From assembly GCA_945266285.1 (NCBI GenBank), contig CALYOP010000003.1, positions 62,001-126,000 of the forward strand: a DNA stretch of 64,000 bases, given 5' to 3'. A program made the position numbers and the translations under genes. Positions 20,601 through 29,630 of this stretch are shown one piece after another. Source of the stretch: an uncultured Commensalibacter sp. GTDB taxonomy: Bacteria; Pseudomonadota; Alphaproteobacteria; Acetobacterales; Acetobacteraceae. Position 1 is the stretch's first letter. Every line of letters starts with the position of its first letter. Below the pieces are notes generated by a model. That model did no database searches. It was given only the letters and a program-made list of their open reading frames with translations, and was not told where the DNA came from.

Positions 20601-21869
20601 TGGTTCATTGGGTTCATTTGGATGATAAATGGCTTCCAATATAATAGGGCTATTTGCAAACAAATTCGGTTTAGCACCAGGAATTCGAATGCCATCCGCA
20701 ATCATTTTCACCTTTGCCCAAGGCTCAAAATATTTCTGATCTTTTTCATTTTCTGGATGGTTTGCTCCAGAAAAATGCATTGCCAAATGGTTCAACATCC
20801 ATTCTTTTGCGACCAGATTATTGATTTCAAATAATCCATTTCCGGCTGGTGATTGAAATTTTCCATAAAGATTTGCATCCAATTTCCAATCTGACCATCC
20901 GATCTGACGGTTAAAAGTCATGGCAGGCGAGTGACCTTGCATAACCAAATTCATCGATGACGCGATCAAATCAATCTGACCATGCACATCAAGTTTTATC
21001 GGTTCTTTATCATTTTGCGCGGCCGTCATATTCAGATTTGTCTGAACCGCATTTAATGGACCTTTGGCAATAAAGTTCAATTGTACCGGATCAAGTTGAT
21101 CTGACTGCAAAAGACGACTTAAAATTCCACTTTTTTCCTTATTGGTTTGCAGCTGAATATGACTATCAAACATTGATTTGGCAATTTGTGCCTGTAGCTT
21201 TAAATCCGTAGCGTGATTAAGCTCATGAAATTTCAAATCTAATGCAGTATCGGGCAAATTCTTTATGCTTTGGAAGTCGATAAGTTTCAGTAAATCCGAA
21301 GTTTTAGCCATTCCTTCGGCATAAAGTTCAAGCGGTTGTACACTGATTGTTTGCGAAATAAAAAGACGATCAATTTTAAGATGGTTAATGTTTAAACCCA
21401 ATTTAAAATGAGAAGATTCTGAATCTTCTGTAGAGGCGGCTGTCGTGGGATCATCACTATCGGGGAAATAATAAATTTTTAATTCTTTACCCAAAAGTTG
21501 TTCGACAATTAGATTACGCTTTAATAGCGACCAGAATTTATAATCCAACTGCACATCATTGGCCTCAAGCCATATTTTATTATGATCTAAAAGTTTTAAA
21601 TGTTGAATATGAAAATGGTTAGGGAAATAGCCGGATAACCCTTCAATGGCGAGACTATGATCGGTTAGATTACCGATCATTTTTGCAAGCATATTCTGAC
21701 CCTTTTGCGTATTTCCAAAGATCATCAACGCTGTTAGCAACACAAATATCAAAACGACCAGACTGGTCATTACCCATGCAAAACCTCGCAAAAGCTTTTT
21801 GCCTAAGGGTTTAGGCGGCTTTTGAAAGTTTGGGTCATTTTCCGAAGGTAAATCTTGTTTTTCAACCAT
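17607..21869 (-). CDS. tamB: Translocation and assembly module inner-membrane protein TamB
   Basis: TamB is an AsmA-like bridge of the translocation and assembly module, anchored in the inner membrane and reaching across the periplasm to TamA. It is implicated in assembly of some outer-membrane proteins and in phospholipid transport. The 1,420-residue protein has one N-terminal membrane helix (about 29-52, WVMTSLVVLIFVLLTALMIFG), a long repetitive beta-strand body rich in LNLELKDL/GQIDL-type strands, and the conserved DUF490 C-terminal domain, ending IGLLYQFNY with an aromatic residue. Its ATG overlaps the tamA stop by one base (TGATG), so the two are translationally coupled. Confidence 0.93.
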   Translation of the reverse strand: MVEKQDLPSENDPNFQKPPKPLGKKLLRGFAWVMTSLVVLIFVLLTALMIFGNTQKGQNMLAKMIGNLTDHSLAIEGLSGYFPNHFHIQHLKLLDHNKIWLEANDVQLDYKFWSLLKRNLIVEQLLGKELKIYYFPDSDDPTTAASTEDSESSHFKLGLNINHLKIDRLFISQTISVQPLELYAEGMAKTSDLLKLIDFQSIKNLPDTALDLKFHELNHATDLKLQAQIAKSMFDSHIQLQTNKEKSGILSRLLQSDQLDPVQLNFIAKGPLNAVQTNLNMTAAQNDKEPIKLDVHGQIDLIASSMNLVMQGHSPAMTFNRQIGWSDWKLDANLYGKFQSPAGNGLFEINNLVAKEWMLNHLAMHFSGANHPENEKDQKYFEPWAKVKMIADGIRIPGAKPNLFANSPIILEAIYHPNEPNEPLDIHLNHSLIMALGRINLKKPISGVMDIALPKLEPLAAIEAIPLQGWTALNLAFAMSADQSGSIKIDADGPVVITGGMQSLYQTIGEHGHIALHSLVKTASNLEIMLREFAIHGKAIDLLAQGEMNKKIQASLNLELKDLQSLSPVLRGKTSLQTTLSGGPQDINAQLKAITKISVVQKGSVTMRPSQLQLTANAEHLLSTPNADVVIKGDIDKAPIDVQLQAKLENDKKTYSLLLKKMLWRSLSAQGEVVLPPQAVMPIGNFQLHIARLADLRPFTKQALDGFLKLDMKTMQQTKPRVMVKLDGSMNMNPIRIGKLSLNGFVDDPINRPDANLKLQIDRLQVPQAQGNILVSLQGKQETLNIAAQARMGQLLQSPGNLDTALTLDMTHKQLQLKRLTALIKGETIRLMAPTKLNWGEKLAFDQLRLSINYPGSQAALIDLNGTIKPKLNVTATLNNITPGLATPFIPDLKAKGVVNAQARLTGSLEKPTGNVRLVAQNMKMLTGPGVSLPAADLTAIVHLLENKAQIDANLHAGKVVHVAVSGAAPLQPNGPLGLHVNGNIGLSGANAILGSYGQQILGNLDFAFQLNGTPNAPMMQGGAYLTQGSFQDYGQGIRLHNMDATLLAQHDQLVLQSFNAIAGEGNVHMDGNIGIFRPGLPVDLHLTMKNARPLSSDLLTAILNSDIFIKGMAQSRIDVTGGVKIKRADINIPHSISRSVVTIKVVRPGEKETVKSVKERKGPVIGLNLMLESAGNIIVQGFGLFTNMSGSLHIGGTAQEPQMQGGFKMENGHINFAGVSLNFNKGNIGFQGSGVTRQIDPILDFESIREVEGNTAKLQITGTASNPKIKLSSTPPLPQDRILAILLFGTDTQNLSASQMAEIGVAVASLGGNGVGFDPIGTVRKALHLDRLSIGGGNGGNGDSNKGTSVEAGKYVARGIYLGAKQSTGEGGTQAEMQIDITKHLKGTATVGTGKDKTGFVTPDNDPGSSIGLLYQFNY

Positions 21870-23920
21870 CAGAAAGTTTCTCCCAAACTGATATAGAGTT
21901 CCATCCGATCGCCTCGTGGTGGCCGATTAATAGGTACCGCAATATCCAGACGTATTGGCCCTAAAGGGGTATAGTATTTACCGCCGGCTCCTGCACCAAC
22001 TCTCAATTTTCCTTCAAATGGTCTGCCATGAGTACCAACTTGTCCGGCATCGGTAAAAAGCTGCATGCCAAATTGTTCTTTTATTCGCTGGCGAAATTCA
22101 ATGGTTCCGGAATCCATTGAAGTTCCACCAATAGCATATTTGCTATGTGCAAATTGTGGTCCTACGCCTTGGAATCGAAATCCACGAACCGTTGCGGTGC
22201 CTCCTGCATAAAGACGTTGATCGGGTGGTAAACGCATTTGCGATGCGCCTTGGACACTGCCCACAGTTCCACGAAATGCAAGAATACTACGACTAGGAGA
22301 AGAAATACCCAAATGATCCAGATCAAAATAAGTCGATGCGCTTCCTTGCATAATGGTAAAAAAGGTTGATCCATCGCCAAACGATTCGGTAGGTGTTACG
22401 GAAACATTTGCCCGCAATCCATGGGTTGGAGATAACATCGGATTACTAAGTCCAGTAATGTCATAAGAAGCCGACAGTGGAATATTAATCATAGTATAAT
22501 CGGTTTTAATTCCTTGTTGAATAATATGTTCCTGGATCGCTCCAAGGTAACCCGATACGCTCCACGTGGAATTCAGTTTTCGTTCCAACCCAGCTTTGGC
22601 AAGAATAGCGGTTTGATTATAGGAATAAAGTTTCTGTTTTACCGATTCAACGCGGGCGTTAAAACTTTGATTTCGTGCTCCAAAATCAGGTTTTGTAAAA
22701 TCCGCATAGATATCATAACCAAACCCTTTTTGAGCGGTCCCACCTAGGCCAGTTGCCATGACGGCCAGTTTTAACTGTTCCGCATTGCCAAAAAGATTAT
22801 GATGTGTCCAGCGCACACCACCTCTACCCCCAAGATCCGTCGAATAACCGGCTTCAAAACTGACCGTTCGGCGCTTTGCTTCTTTTACAGTAATTGTCAG
22901 TGGTAATTTTCCGTTTGCATCAACTTGATTCGCGGCACGGACGTCAACACTTGAAAATACATTGAGTTCAGAAAGGTCTTGGCGTGCTTCTTCAATTTTG
23001 GAAGGTTGATAAAGCTGTCCTTCGTGAATTAATAAGCGTTTGTAAGCAAATTTTTGGTTAACCTTTTCTAACCCTTGGAATTGAATATTTCCTAAATCGA
23101 CACGAGGTCCAGGATCGACCTTATATTCCACATCCAAAGTTTTGCTTTCTGGATGCAAGTAAGCGGTTGGATCATTCACTTTTGCCAATGCATGACCATC
23201 TTCTTGCAAAGCAACGAATAAACGTTTCTGCGCTGCGACGATGTCTTCTGAAATAGCAGGTTGTCCCGATTTTAAATTAAAGGCTTCCTGTTGCTTTGCT
23301 AATAAAGATAAATTCCTACCGTTCTTTAAAGGGCTTAATATGATTTTCCCGATATGATAGCGTGGACCTTTATCTATAAAAACAGCGATTAAAGCTTCCT
23401 GATGGGCAGGAATATGTTCGATATAATTCGGTAAAGCGAGATCATTTCCTTCAATGGAATCCTTATCTGAAATGGAGGAAGCATCTTTGCTAATGATAAC
23501 TGAAGCCTTCGCTTTTTTTGCCTTTTTATGCTTTTCTTTTGGATTATCATCTTGTTTTTGCTCTTTTTGAGTGGTGACAAGAATACGGATTTTTGCATCA
23601 TAATAGCCAAAACTATCCATAACCGTTTGCAAACGCTCATAATCGCTTTGCACACGACCCGCCAAAGCAAAAGCACCCACCGCCTTGGTTTTCTTTAAAG
23701 TAGCAAGATTAGAGGTATCTGCCAAAGTTGCATCAATATCCGAATCACCTGTTGAGCGTATTTTCACTTGATAGGTTTGTGGATCCGATGCCTGAGCATT
23801 TTTACAAATTAGGAATTCAGACAATCCCAATAAAATTACGAGAATTTGAAATAATATACGGCGCAAACCATTATCTTCTTTTATTTGCAATGGGTTAAAT
23901 AATTCTATCAAAAGTCGCAC
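21869..23920 (-). CDS. tamA: Translocation and assembly module outer-membrane protein TamA
   Basis: TamA is an Omp85-family outer-membrane barrel that works with TamB. The 683-residue protein has a signal peptide (hydrophobic stretch ILFQILVILLGLSEFLI, cleavage near NAQAS, about residue 45), POTRA domains in the N-terminal half, and a C-terminal 16-strand Omp85 barrel. The barrel holds the motif RLYAGGTATVRGFRF (the R-G-F of the conserved loop), GPIRLDIAVPINRP, and a final phenylalanine in LYISLGETF. An unusual Lys-rich insertion (about 125-145, KEKHKKAKKAKA) sits between early POTRA segments. It is divergent from the acyltransferase gene across a 259-base AT-rich gap. Confidence 0.93.
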   Translation of the reverse strand: MRLLIELFNPLQIKEDNGLRRILFQILVILLGLSEFLICKNAQASDPQTYQVKIRSTGDSDIDATLADTSNLATLKKTKAVGAFALAGRVQSDYERLQTVMDSFGYYDAKIRILVTTQKEQKQDDNPKEKHKKAKKAKASVIISKDASSISDKDSIEGNDLALPNYIEHIPAHQEALIAVFIDKGPRYHIGKIILSPLKNGRNLSLLAKQQEAFNLKSGQPAISEDIVAAQKRLFVALQEDGHALAKVNDPTAYLHPESKTLDVEYKVDPGPRVDLGNIQFQGLEKVNQKFAYKRLLIHEGQLYQPSKIEEARQDLSELNVFSSVDVRAANQVDANGKLPLTITVKEAKRRTVSFEAGYSTDLGGRGGVRWTHHNLFGNAEQLKLAVMATGLGGTAQKGFGYDIYADFTKPDFGARNQSFNARVESVKQKLYSYNQTAILAKAGLERKLNSTWSVSGYLGAIQEHIIQQGIKTDYTMINIPLSASYDITGLSNPMLSPTHGLRANVSVTPTESFGDGSTFFTIMQGSASTYFDLDHLGISSPSRSILAFRGTVGSVQGASQMRLPPDQRLYAGGTATVRGFRFQGVGPQFAHSKYAIGGTSMDSGTIEFRQRIKEQFGMQLFTDAGQVGTHGRPFEGKLRVGAGAGGKYYTPLGPIRLDIAVPINRPPRGDRMELYISLGETF

Positions 23921-24179
23921 CTATTTCACCAAATATCATCATTCCTATTTTTAGAAAAAATTTATAAGGTAATAATCCCATTATTATTAATGATAAAACA
24001 CTTATAATATTAACTTATAATACTTTTCTTAATCAAAAAACAATCTTTTACCAAATGGCTTCAAAGCGAATTTATTCATGTTTCTTCTTGCGAAAATCAA
24101 AAGAAACTTATAAACTTATTGTGGCTAATTTCTCAATTAAGTTGGTTTTTATTTTCCGATTAACGTTGGTTCGACTATA

Positions 24180-25178
24180 TTGAAAAAACAACATTCATCA
24201 TTTGATATGACTACTTCCCGTCTCAAACAAAAACCTAACGTCACAGGAAAAAATAACTTTAATTCTTCTGAATTCAATTTATTTGAGATGAAAAGTCCAA
24301 TACCAAGGCTAACTTCGTTTATTCGCAAATTTCGCGCTATAAGACGGATTGTACTTATTTTGGCTTGGACATTTTTTTGCATGCCGGTACAGGCCTGTTT
24401 ACTAAAATTACACGGCAACTGGAAAGTCCGATTTATTTGTGTGTATTGGCGCAATGTTTCGCGTCTGTTCGGTATGAAAACCCGAATTTTTGGCACTGTT
24501 GTTGAATCAGGTCGTTATAAAACGGAAAAAAAACAAGATAAAAGACCCGTTATTTATATTGCTAATCATACTTCTTGGCTAGATATTCCCGTAATGGGTG
24601 GGGTAGCTCCTGGGGCTTTTGTTGCAAAAGAAGAAATTAAAAATTGGCCATTAATTAGCACTTTGTGCAAATTAGGGCGTGTTTTATTCGTTAGCCGCCA
24701 ACGACAAAACACCAAAAAAGAACAAATCAGCATGCAACAACGCTTGAAAGAAGATAAGAATCTGATTCTGTTCCCAGAAGGCACTTCAACAAATGGATCG
24801 CATTTACTTCCATTTTTGTCCTCTTTTTTTGTGTTGGCCAAACCTTTGAATAATAAACAGACGGATTATCCCATCCCAATTATACAACCGGTTTCAATCG
24901 TTTATGATCATCTGAACATGCTACCGGTTAATCGTCGTCAACGTGTTGTATATTCATGGTTTGGTGATATGGAACTTGCACCCCATCTTTGGCAACTTAG
25001 CCAATGGTATAGCATGCGATGCAGTTTGATTTTTCATGACCCACTTTATCCAGAAGATTTTGAAAGTCGCAAAGATCTGGCTTTTGCAACATGGAATATT
25101 GTCTCAAACGGCACAGCAGCGTTACGTCAAACGGCTCCAGATGGTGAGATTCATAAAACGATCAATTTTAAATCTTAA
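24180..25178 (+). CDS. 1-acyl-sn-glycerol-3-phosphate acyltransferase family protein (PlsC-like)
   Basis: This protein of up to 332 residues belongs to the PlsC/LPLAT family, which transfers acyl chains to lysophosphatidic acid or related lipids. The catalytic H-x4-D is seen in ANHTSWLDIPV and the substrate-binding motif in LFPEGTSTNGSHLLPF. A hydrophobic segment (about 58-75, IVLILAWTFFCMPVQACLL) precedes the domain, as expected for a membrane-anchored enzyme. The start is uncertain: TTG at 24180, ATG at 24207 or ATG at 24288; none has a convincing Shine-Dalgarno. The exact lipid substrate (phosphatidate synthesis or ornithine-lipid-type O-acylation) cannot be told from sequence. Confidence 0.85.
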   Translation: MKKQHSSFDMTTSRLKQKPNVTGKNNFNSSEFNLFEMKSPIPRLTSFIRKFRAIRRIVLILAWTFFCMPVQACLLKLHGNWKVRFICVYWRNVSRLFGMKTRIFGTVVESGRYKTEKKQDKRPVIYIANHTSWLDIPVMGGVAPGAFVAKEEIKNWPLISTLCKLGRVLFVSRQRQNTKKEQISMQQRLKEDKNLILFPEGTSTNGSHLLPFLSSFFVLAKPLNNKQTDYPIPIIQPVSIVYDHLNMLPVNRRQRVVYSWFGDMELAPHLWQLSQWYSMRCSLIFHDPLYPEDFESRKDLAFATWNIVSNGTAALRQTAPDGEIHKTINFKS

Positions 25179-25302
25179 CGATTTAGAATCAAAGTAAACA
25201 TTTTATTATTTCAAATATTTGATACTAGCGACTTCGTGAATAGTAAGAACACACCATTATCTGGCTAAATGATTCTGGTCTAAAACATTCAAGGTCCTAA
25301 TA

Positions 25303-27033
25303 ATGAATTCTCTTTCATCCATTACTCAATCTGGCAATGATATTAATAAAATGCATTCTATCTATTCATATACGAATGGTAAGAATGAAGAGGCTGATTT
25401 AAAGATCAAGCAACTTCTTGAAGGAACGGGAATCACCAAAGCACCACGTCTTTACGTTAATCTTAGACGTGCTGCATTGATTGAACAGGCTCTGCGTCGC
25501 AAAGAAGGTTATTTATCAGCAGAAGGTGCTTTTGTTGTTAAAACTGGCCGTTTTACTGGTCGTGCTGCAGGTGACAAATTTATTGTCGATGAACCTGAAG
25601 TTCATGATCATATCTGGTGGGGTGATGTTAATAATCGGATGTCAACAACCCACTTCAATCATGTTTTAAATGAAGTTCAAGGTTTTCTTCAGGCCAATGA
25701 ATTATTTATTCAGGACCTTTACGCCAGCCGTGATCCAAGTTGTTGCACACCCGTAAAACTTGTCACAACAAACGCCTGGCATGCTATGTTTGCGCGGAAT
25801 ATGTTTGTCAGACCTGAAGATATTTCTGAAGAAAACAAAAACATTATTAACAATAATCAGCAGGCGCCTTTTACTATTTTACACGCGCCTGATCTGCATT
25901 TAAATGTAGAACAATGCGGAACGCATCAATCTACGGCTATTATTACCTCTTTCAAACATCGACTGATTGTCATTTGCGGTACAAATTATGCCGGTGAAAT
26001 CAAAAAATCGATTTTCTCGGCCATGAATTGGCAATTACCTTCAATGAATATCCTTTCCATGCATTGTTCTGCGAATATTGGAAAACAAGGCGATAGCGCT
26101 TTGTTTTTTGGTCTTTCTGGAACAGGGAAAACCACACTTTCATCAGATCCGCATCGTAGCTTGATCGGTGATGACGAACATGGTTGGTCGGATAAAGGCG
26201 TTTTCAATATTGAAGGCGGATGTTATGCGAAAGTAATCAATCTAAGTCAGAAAAACGAACCTGAAATCTGGAATGCTTCCCAGCAATTCGGAGCCGTTTT
26301 GGAAAACGTGATTACCGATGAACATGGCAAACCCGATTTTTATAATAACAGCATTACCGAAAATACACGTGCTTGCTATCCGGTTGATTTTATTCCCAAT
26401 ACTTGTTTAAAAGGTCAAGGTGGACAGCCTCAGAACGTGATCATGCTCACGGCAGATGCTTTTGGTGTTTTACCACCGATTTCACGCCTTACCCCTGCAC
26501 AGGCAGTATTCCATTTTCTGATGGGTTACACGGCTCGGGTTGCTGGAACGGAAAGCGGTTTAGGCAAAGAACCACAAGCAACGTTTAGCCCATGTTTTGC
26601 AGCACCTTTCTTGCCTCGTCCGCCCGATATTTACGGAACAATGTTGCTGAATCGTTTGGAAGCAAATCCTAATATTCATTGCTGGTTGTTAAATACAGGA
26701 TGGAGTGGTGGCCCATACGGTGTTGGTCAACGTCTATCATTGCCCTATACCCGCAAATTGCTGCATATGGCTTTGGATGGTTCTTTGAACAAATCAAAAT
26801 TCCATCAAGAACCCTTCTTTGGATTAAGCATTCCAACCGAAGCTGATGATATTCCTAAAAATATCTTAAATCCTGCACTAAGCTGGGCTGATGCAAAAGC
26901 TTACGAAGAACAAGCAAAAGATCTGGCACAACGCTTTAGAAAACATTATGAAACCTTTTCTAAAACATTAAAGGGTGTGATTACATTTGAAGGGGATATT
27001 TTCTCGCCTAATCTGAAAATCAAACGTTCATAA
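25303..27033 (+). CDS. pckA: ATP-dependent phosphoenolpyruvate carboxykinase
   Basis: PckA converts oxaloacetate and ATP to phosphoenolpyruvate and carbon dioxide, the first committed step of gluconeogenesis. The 576-residue protein has the kinase-1 motif GLSGTGKTTLSSDP, the kinase-2 motif LIGDDEHGW, the PEPCK signature MHCSANIG just before them, and the C-terminal NTGWSGGPYGVGQR. It is about 35-40 residues longer than the usual 530-540, all at the N-terminus. AAGG before the ATG at 25303 supports the long form; an in-frame ATG at 25354 is the alternative. It is monocistronic as far as can be seen, with a large inverted repeat directly downstream. Confidence 0.96.
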   Translation: MNSLSSITQSGNDINKMHSIYSYTNGKNEEADLKIKQLLEGTGITKAPRLYVNLRRAALIEQALRRKEGYLSAEGAFVVKTGRFTGRAAGDKFIVDEPEVHDHIWWGDVNNRMSTTHFNHVLNEVQGFLQANELFIQDLYASRDPSCCTPVKLVTTNAWHAMFARNMFVRPEDISEENKNIINNNQQAPFTILHAPDLHLNVEQCGTHQSTAIITSFKHRLIVICGTNYAGEIKKSIFSAMNWQLPSMNILSMHCSANIGKQGDSALFFGLSGTGKTTLSSDPHRSLIGDDEHGWSDKGVFNIEGGCYAKVINLSQKNEPEIWNASQQFGAVLENVITDEHGKPDFYNNSITENTRACYPVDFIPNTCLKGQGGQPQNVIMLTADAFGVLPPISRLTPAQAVFHFLMGYTARVAGTESGLGKEPQATFSPCFAAPFLPRPPDIYGTMLLNRLEANPNIHCWLLNTGWSGGPYGVGQRLSLPYTRKLLHMALDGSLNKSKFHQEPFFGLSIPTEADDIPKNILNPALSWADAKAYEEQAKDLAQRFRKHYETFSKTLKGVITFEGDIFSPNLKIKRS

Positions 27034-27046
27034 AAAACTTGTATAT

Positions 27047-27142
27047 GCCTGTTTATTTTTATAAATGAGTTAAATTCTATTGTAACGCTTCATATTATTT
27101 CTACATTTAGAAACAATATTGAACATTTAAAAATAAACAGGC
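27047..27142. repeat. Perfect 15-bp inverted repeat spanning the pckA-miaB gap
   Basis: GCCTGTTTATTTTTA at 27047-27061 is matched exactly by its reverse complement at 27128-27142, with a 66-base AT-rich spacer. The pair nearly fills the 119-base gap. The right arm covers the CAGG that is the only candidate ribosome site for miaB (ATG at 27153). In RNA the arms could form a long-range stem; as DNA they could be paired operator sites. Confidence 0.6.
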
Positions 27143-27152
27143 TACCCCTAGA

Positions 27153-28547
27153 ATGTGTAATGATGGTTTGATCACAACCGCCACCAATTTAAAAAGAAAT
27201 TCACGTTATCTTCATGTCATCACATGGGGATGTCAGATGAATGTTTATGATAGCAACCGCATGATGGATTTGCTCCGTCCGCTTGGTTACCATGTTACCG
27301 AAGATGCCGGGATTGCTGATATCTTAATTTTAAATACCTGCCACATTCGCGACAAAGCTACTGAAAAAGTTTTTTCAGAACTTGGTCGATTAAAACAAAT
27401 CAAAGATGCGCGCGCACAAGAAGGGCAATCTACGTTAATTGCTGTAGCCGGCTGTGTTGCACAAGCCGAAGGTGAAGAAGTCCTTCGTAGAGCACCATTT
27501 GTCGATATCGTTTTAGGCCCGCAAACCTATCATCGTTTGCCTGAAATGATTGCAAAAATGCACCGTAAAAATGGTCAGCTGATTGATACGGATTTTCCTG
27601 TAGAAAGTAAATTTGACTATTTACCGGCACCAGAACAGACAAATGGCTATACGGCTTTTTTAACTATCCAAGAAGGTTGTGATAAATTTTGTTCTTTCTG
27701 CGTGGTGCCTTATACGCGTGGTGCTGAAGAAAGTCGTCCCGTTAATTCCATTATTGCAGAAGCAAAGCAATTATGTGAACTGGGTATTAAAGAAATTACT
27801 TTGCTGGGTCAGAATGTTAATGCTTATCATGGTGAAGGCCCCGACGGTAAAAGTTGGAATCTTGCCCAACTTGCTGAAAAACTTTCTACTATTCCGGGAT
27901 TAATCCGTATTCGCTATACGACTTCGCATCCACGCGATATGAATGATTCATTAATTGCCGCACATCGTGACTTGCCTACTTTAATGCCATTTTTACATCT
28001 ACCTGTACAATCGGGTTCTGATCGAGTATTACAAGCGATGAACCGAGGCCATACAGCCGATGATTATCGTCATTTGATTGACAAACTTCGCAAGGCCAGA
28101 CCAGATATTGCATTATCTTCTGACTTTATTGTTGGCCATCCAGGTGAAACGGCTGAGGATTTTAAGGAAACAATGCGTTTGGTAAACGATATTACCTTTG
28201 CACAAGCATATTCCTTTAAATACTCTCCACGCTCTGGTACTGTTGCGGCTGTTTCTGTACGTCAGGTTGCTGAATCCGAAAAAGATGCACGATTACAAGA
28301 ACTTCAAGCCGTATTAAAATTACAACAGGAAACGTTTAATCGTCAGACACTGGGACGTGAAATTCCGGTTTTATTCACCCATAAAGGCCGAAAATCCGGA
28401 CAAATCGCCGGAAGATCACCTTATTTACAAGCAATCCATATTGATGGTCCAGATAACTTGATTGGTTTCGAAGCCTCAATTAAAGTGAATGAACTTCTTA
28501 CGCATTCTTTATCTGGAACCTTAATCAAGGAGCAACGAACCTCTTGA
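27153..28547 (+). CDS. miaB: tRNA-2-methylthio-N6-dimethylallyladenosine synthase MiaB
   Basis: MiaB is a radical-SAM methylthiotransferase that adds a methylthio group to i6A37 of tRNAs reading UNN codons. The 464-residue protein has the N-terminal UPF0004 domain with three auxiliary cluster cysteines (C27 in GCQMN, C63 in NTCHIR, C101 in AGCVAQ). The radical-SAM motif CDKFCSFC follows (C176, C180, C183), then a C-terminal TRAM domain (about 385-450). All six cluster cysteines are present. It starts a run miaB-phoH-ybeY-corC, a gene order conserved in many proteobacteria. Confidence 0.96.
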   Translation: MCNDGLITTATNLKRNSRYLHVITWGCQMNVYDSNRMMDLLRPLGYHVTEDAGIADILILNTCHIRDKATEKVFSELGRLKQIKDARAQEGQSTLIAVAGCVAQAEGEEVLRRAPFVDIVLGPQTYHRLPEMIAKMHRKNGQLIDTDFPVESKFDYLPAPEQTNGYTAFLTIQEGCDKFCSFCVVPYTRGAEESRPVNSIIAEAKQLCELGIKEITLLGQNVNAYHGEGPDGKSWNLAQLAEKLSTIPGLIRIRYTTSHPRDMNDSLIAAHRDLPTLMPFLHLPVQSGSDRVLQAMNRGHTADDYRHLIDKLRKARPDIALSSDFIVGHPGETAEDFKETMRLVNDITFAQAYSFKYSPRSGTVAAVSVRQVAESEKDARLQELQAVLKLQQETFNRQTLGREIPVLFTHKGRKSGQIAGRSPYLQAIHIDGPDNLIGFEASIKVNELLTHSLSGTLIKEQRTS

Positions 28548-29617
28548 GCAACAGCCATTCTTCCTCGCCGAAACCTGTAGCACTTTCTGAAGTCAAATTG
28601 GACAAGGATAATATCCGCACCACGTTACAATTTGAAGATAACTTGCTGCTGGCTCAGATGATTGGAGATCATGATCGTTATCTGGTTCAGATTGAAAAAG
28701 AACTTGGAATACGTTTAGGTTGTCGCGGTAATTGCGTCGTTATTGAAGGGGATAAGCATCAGGTTGAATTAGCCAAAACCGTATTATCCTATCTTTACCG
28801 ACACCTCGCCAATCAATCCGATATTGATTCAACGGTCGTCCATAATATGATCGGTATGACGAAAAGCGGCCTTATTGATACGATTTCTTCCCCAATGGAT
28901 CAGCGACAAAATATTCAACCTTCTGATGAAAATCGTAATTTATCTCTGCCCAGCATCCCGATGCGTCGTGGCGTAATTACACCCCGTTCAGCAGGCCAGG
29001 CAGAATATCTTAGCCTTTTGTCTCAAGTTGAAATGGTCTTTGGAATTGGTCCCGCTGGCACAGGAAAAACGTTTTTAGCCGTTGCACAAGCCGTATCCAT
29101 GTTACAATCGGGACAGGTCGATCGAATTATTCTATCGCGTCCTGCTGTTGAAGCTGGGGAACGTCTTGGCTTTCTTCCTGGTGATATGAAGGATAAAATT
29201 GATCCTTATTTGCGTCCTTTATATGATGCTTTGCATGCTATGTTACCGGGTGATCAAGTTATGCGCCGCATCGCTTCTGGTGAGATTGAAGTTGCTCCTC
29301 TTGCCTTTATGCGTGGACGGACACTTGAACATTCCTTTGTCATTTTGGATGAAGCACAAAATACGACATCAGTACAGATGAAAATGTTTTTAACCCGTCT
29401 GGGACCTGGTTCTAGGATGGTAATCACTGGAGATTTAAGCCAAATTGATCTGCCCCCGAATGTAAAATCAGGTCTAAAAGATGCCATTGAAACGCTTCAG
29501 GGTGTTCACGGTATTGAAATAATGCGTTTTACAGCGCAAGATGTTGTAAGGCATCCTCTTGTTTCACGAATTGTTAAAGCTTATGATCAACGTGCAACAA
29601 ATGCAAAAAGTGAATAA
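28544..29617 (+). CDS. ybeZ: PhoH-like ATPase (YbeZ)
   Basis: This 357-residue PhoH-family nucleotide-binding protein is the usual partner of the endoribonuclease YbeY and is linked to RNA metabolism. It has Walker A GPAGTGKTFLAV (about residues 168-179) and Walker B VILDEAQNTT (about 266-275), plus a KH-like N-terminal region (GDHDRYLVQIEKELGIRLGCRG, here split for reading as GDHDRYLVQIE and KELGIRLGCRG). The start is a TTG at 28544 whose last two bases overlap the miaB stop; AAGGAG lies about ten bases upstream. The four-base overlap indicates coupling to miaB. Confidence 0.93.
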   Translation: MSNSHSSSPKPVALSEVKLDKDNIRTTLQFEDNLLLAQMIGDHDRYLVQIEKELGIRLGCRGNCVVIEGDKHQVELAKTVLSYLYRHLANQSDIDSTVVHNMIGMTKSGLIDTISSPMDQRQNIQPSDENRNLSLPSIPMRRGVITPRSAGQAEYLSLLSQVEMVFGIGPAGTGKTFLAVAQAVSMLQSGQVDRIILSRPAVEAGERLGFLPGDMKDKIDPYLRPLYDALHAMLPGDQVMRRIASGEIEVAPLAFMRGRTLEHSFVILDEAQNTTSVQMKMFLTRLGPGSRMVITGDLSQIDLPPNVKSGLKDAIETLQGVHGIEIMRFTAQDVVRHPLVSRIVKAYDQRATNAKSE

Positions 29618-29630
29618 CATTTAATTTTAT

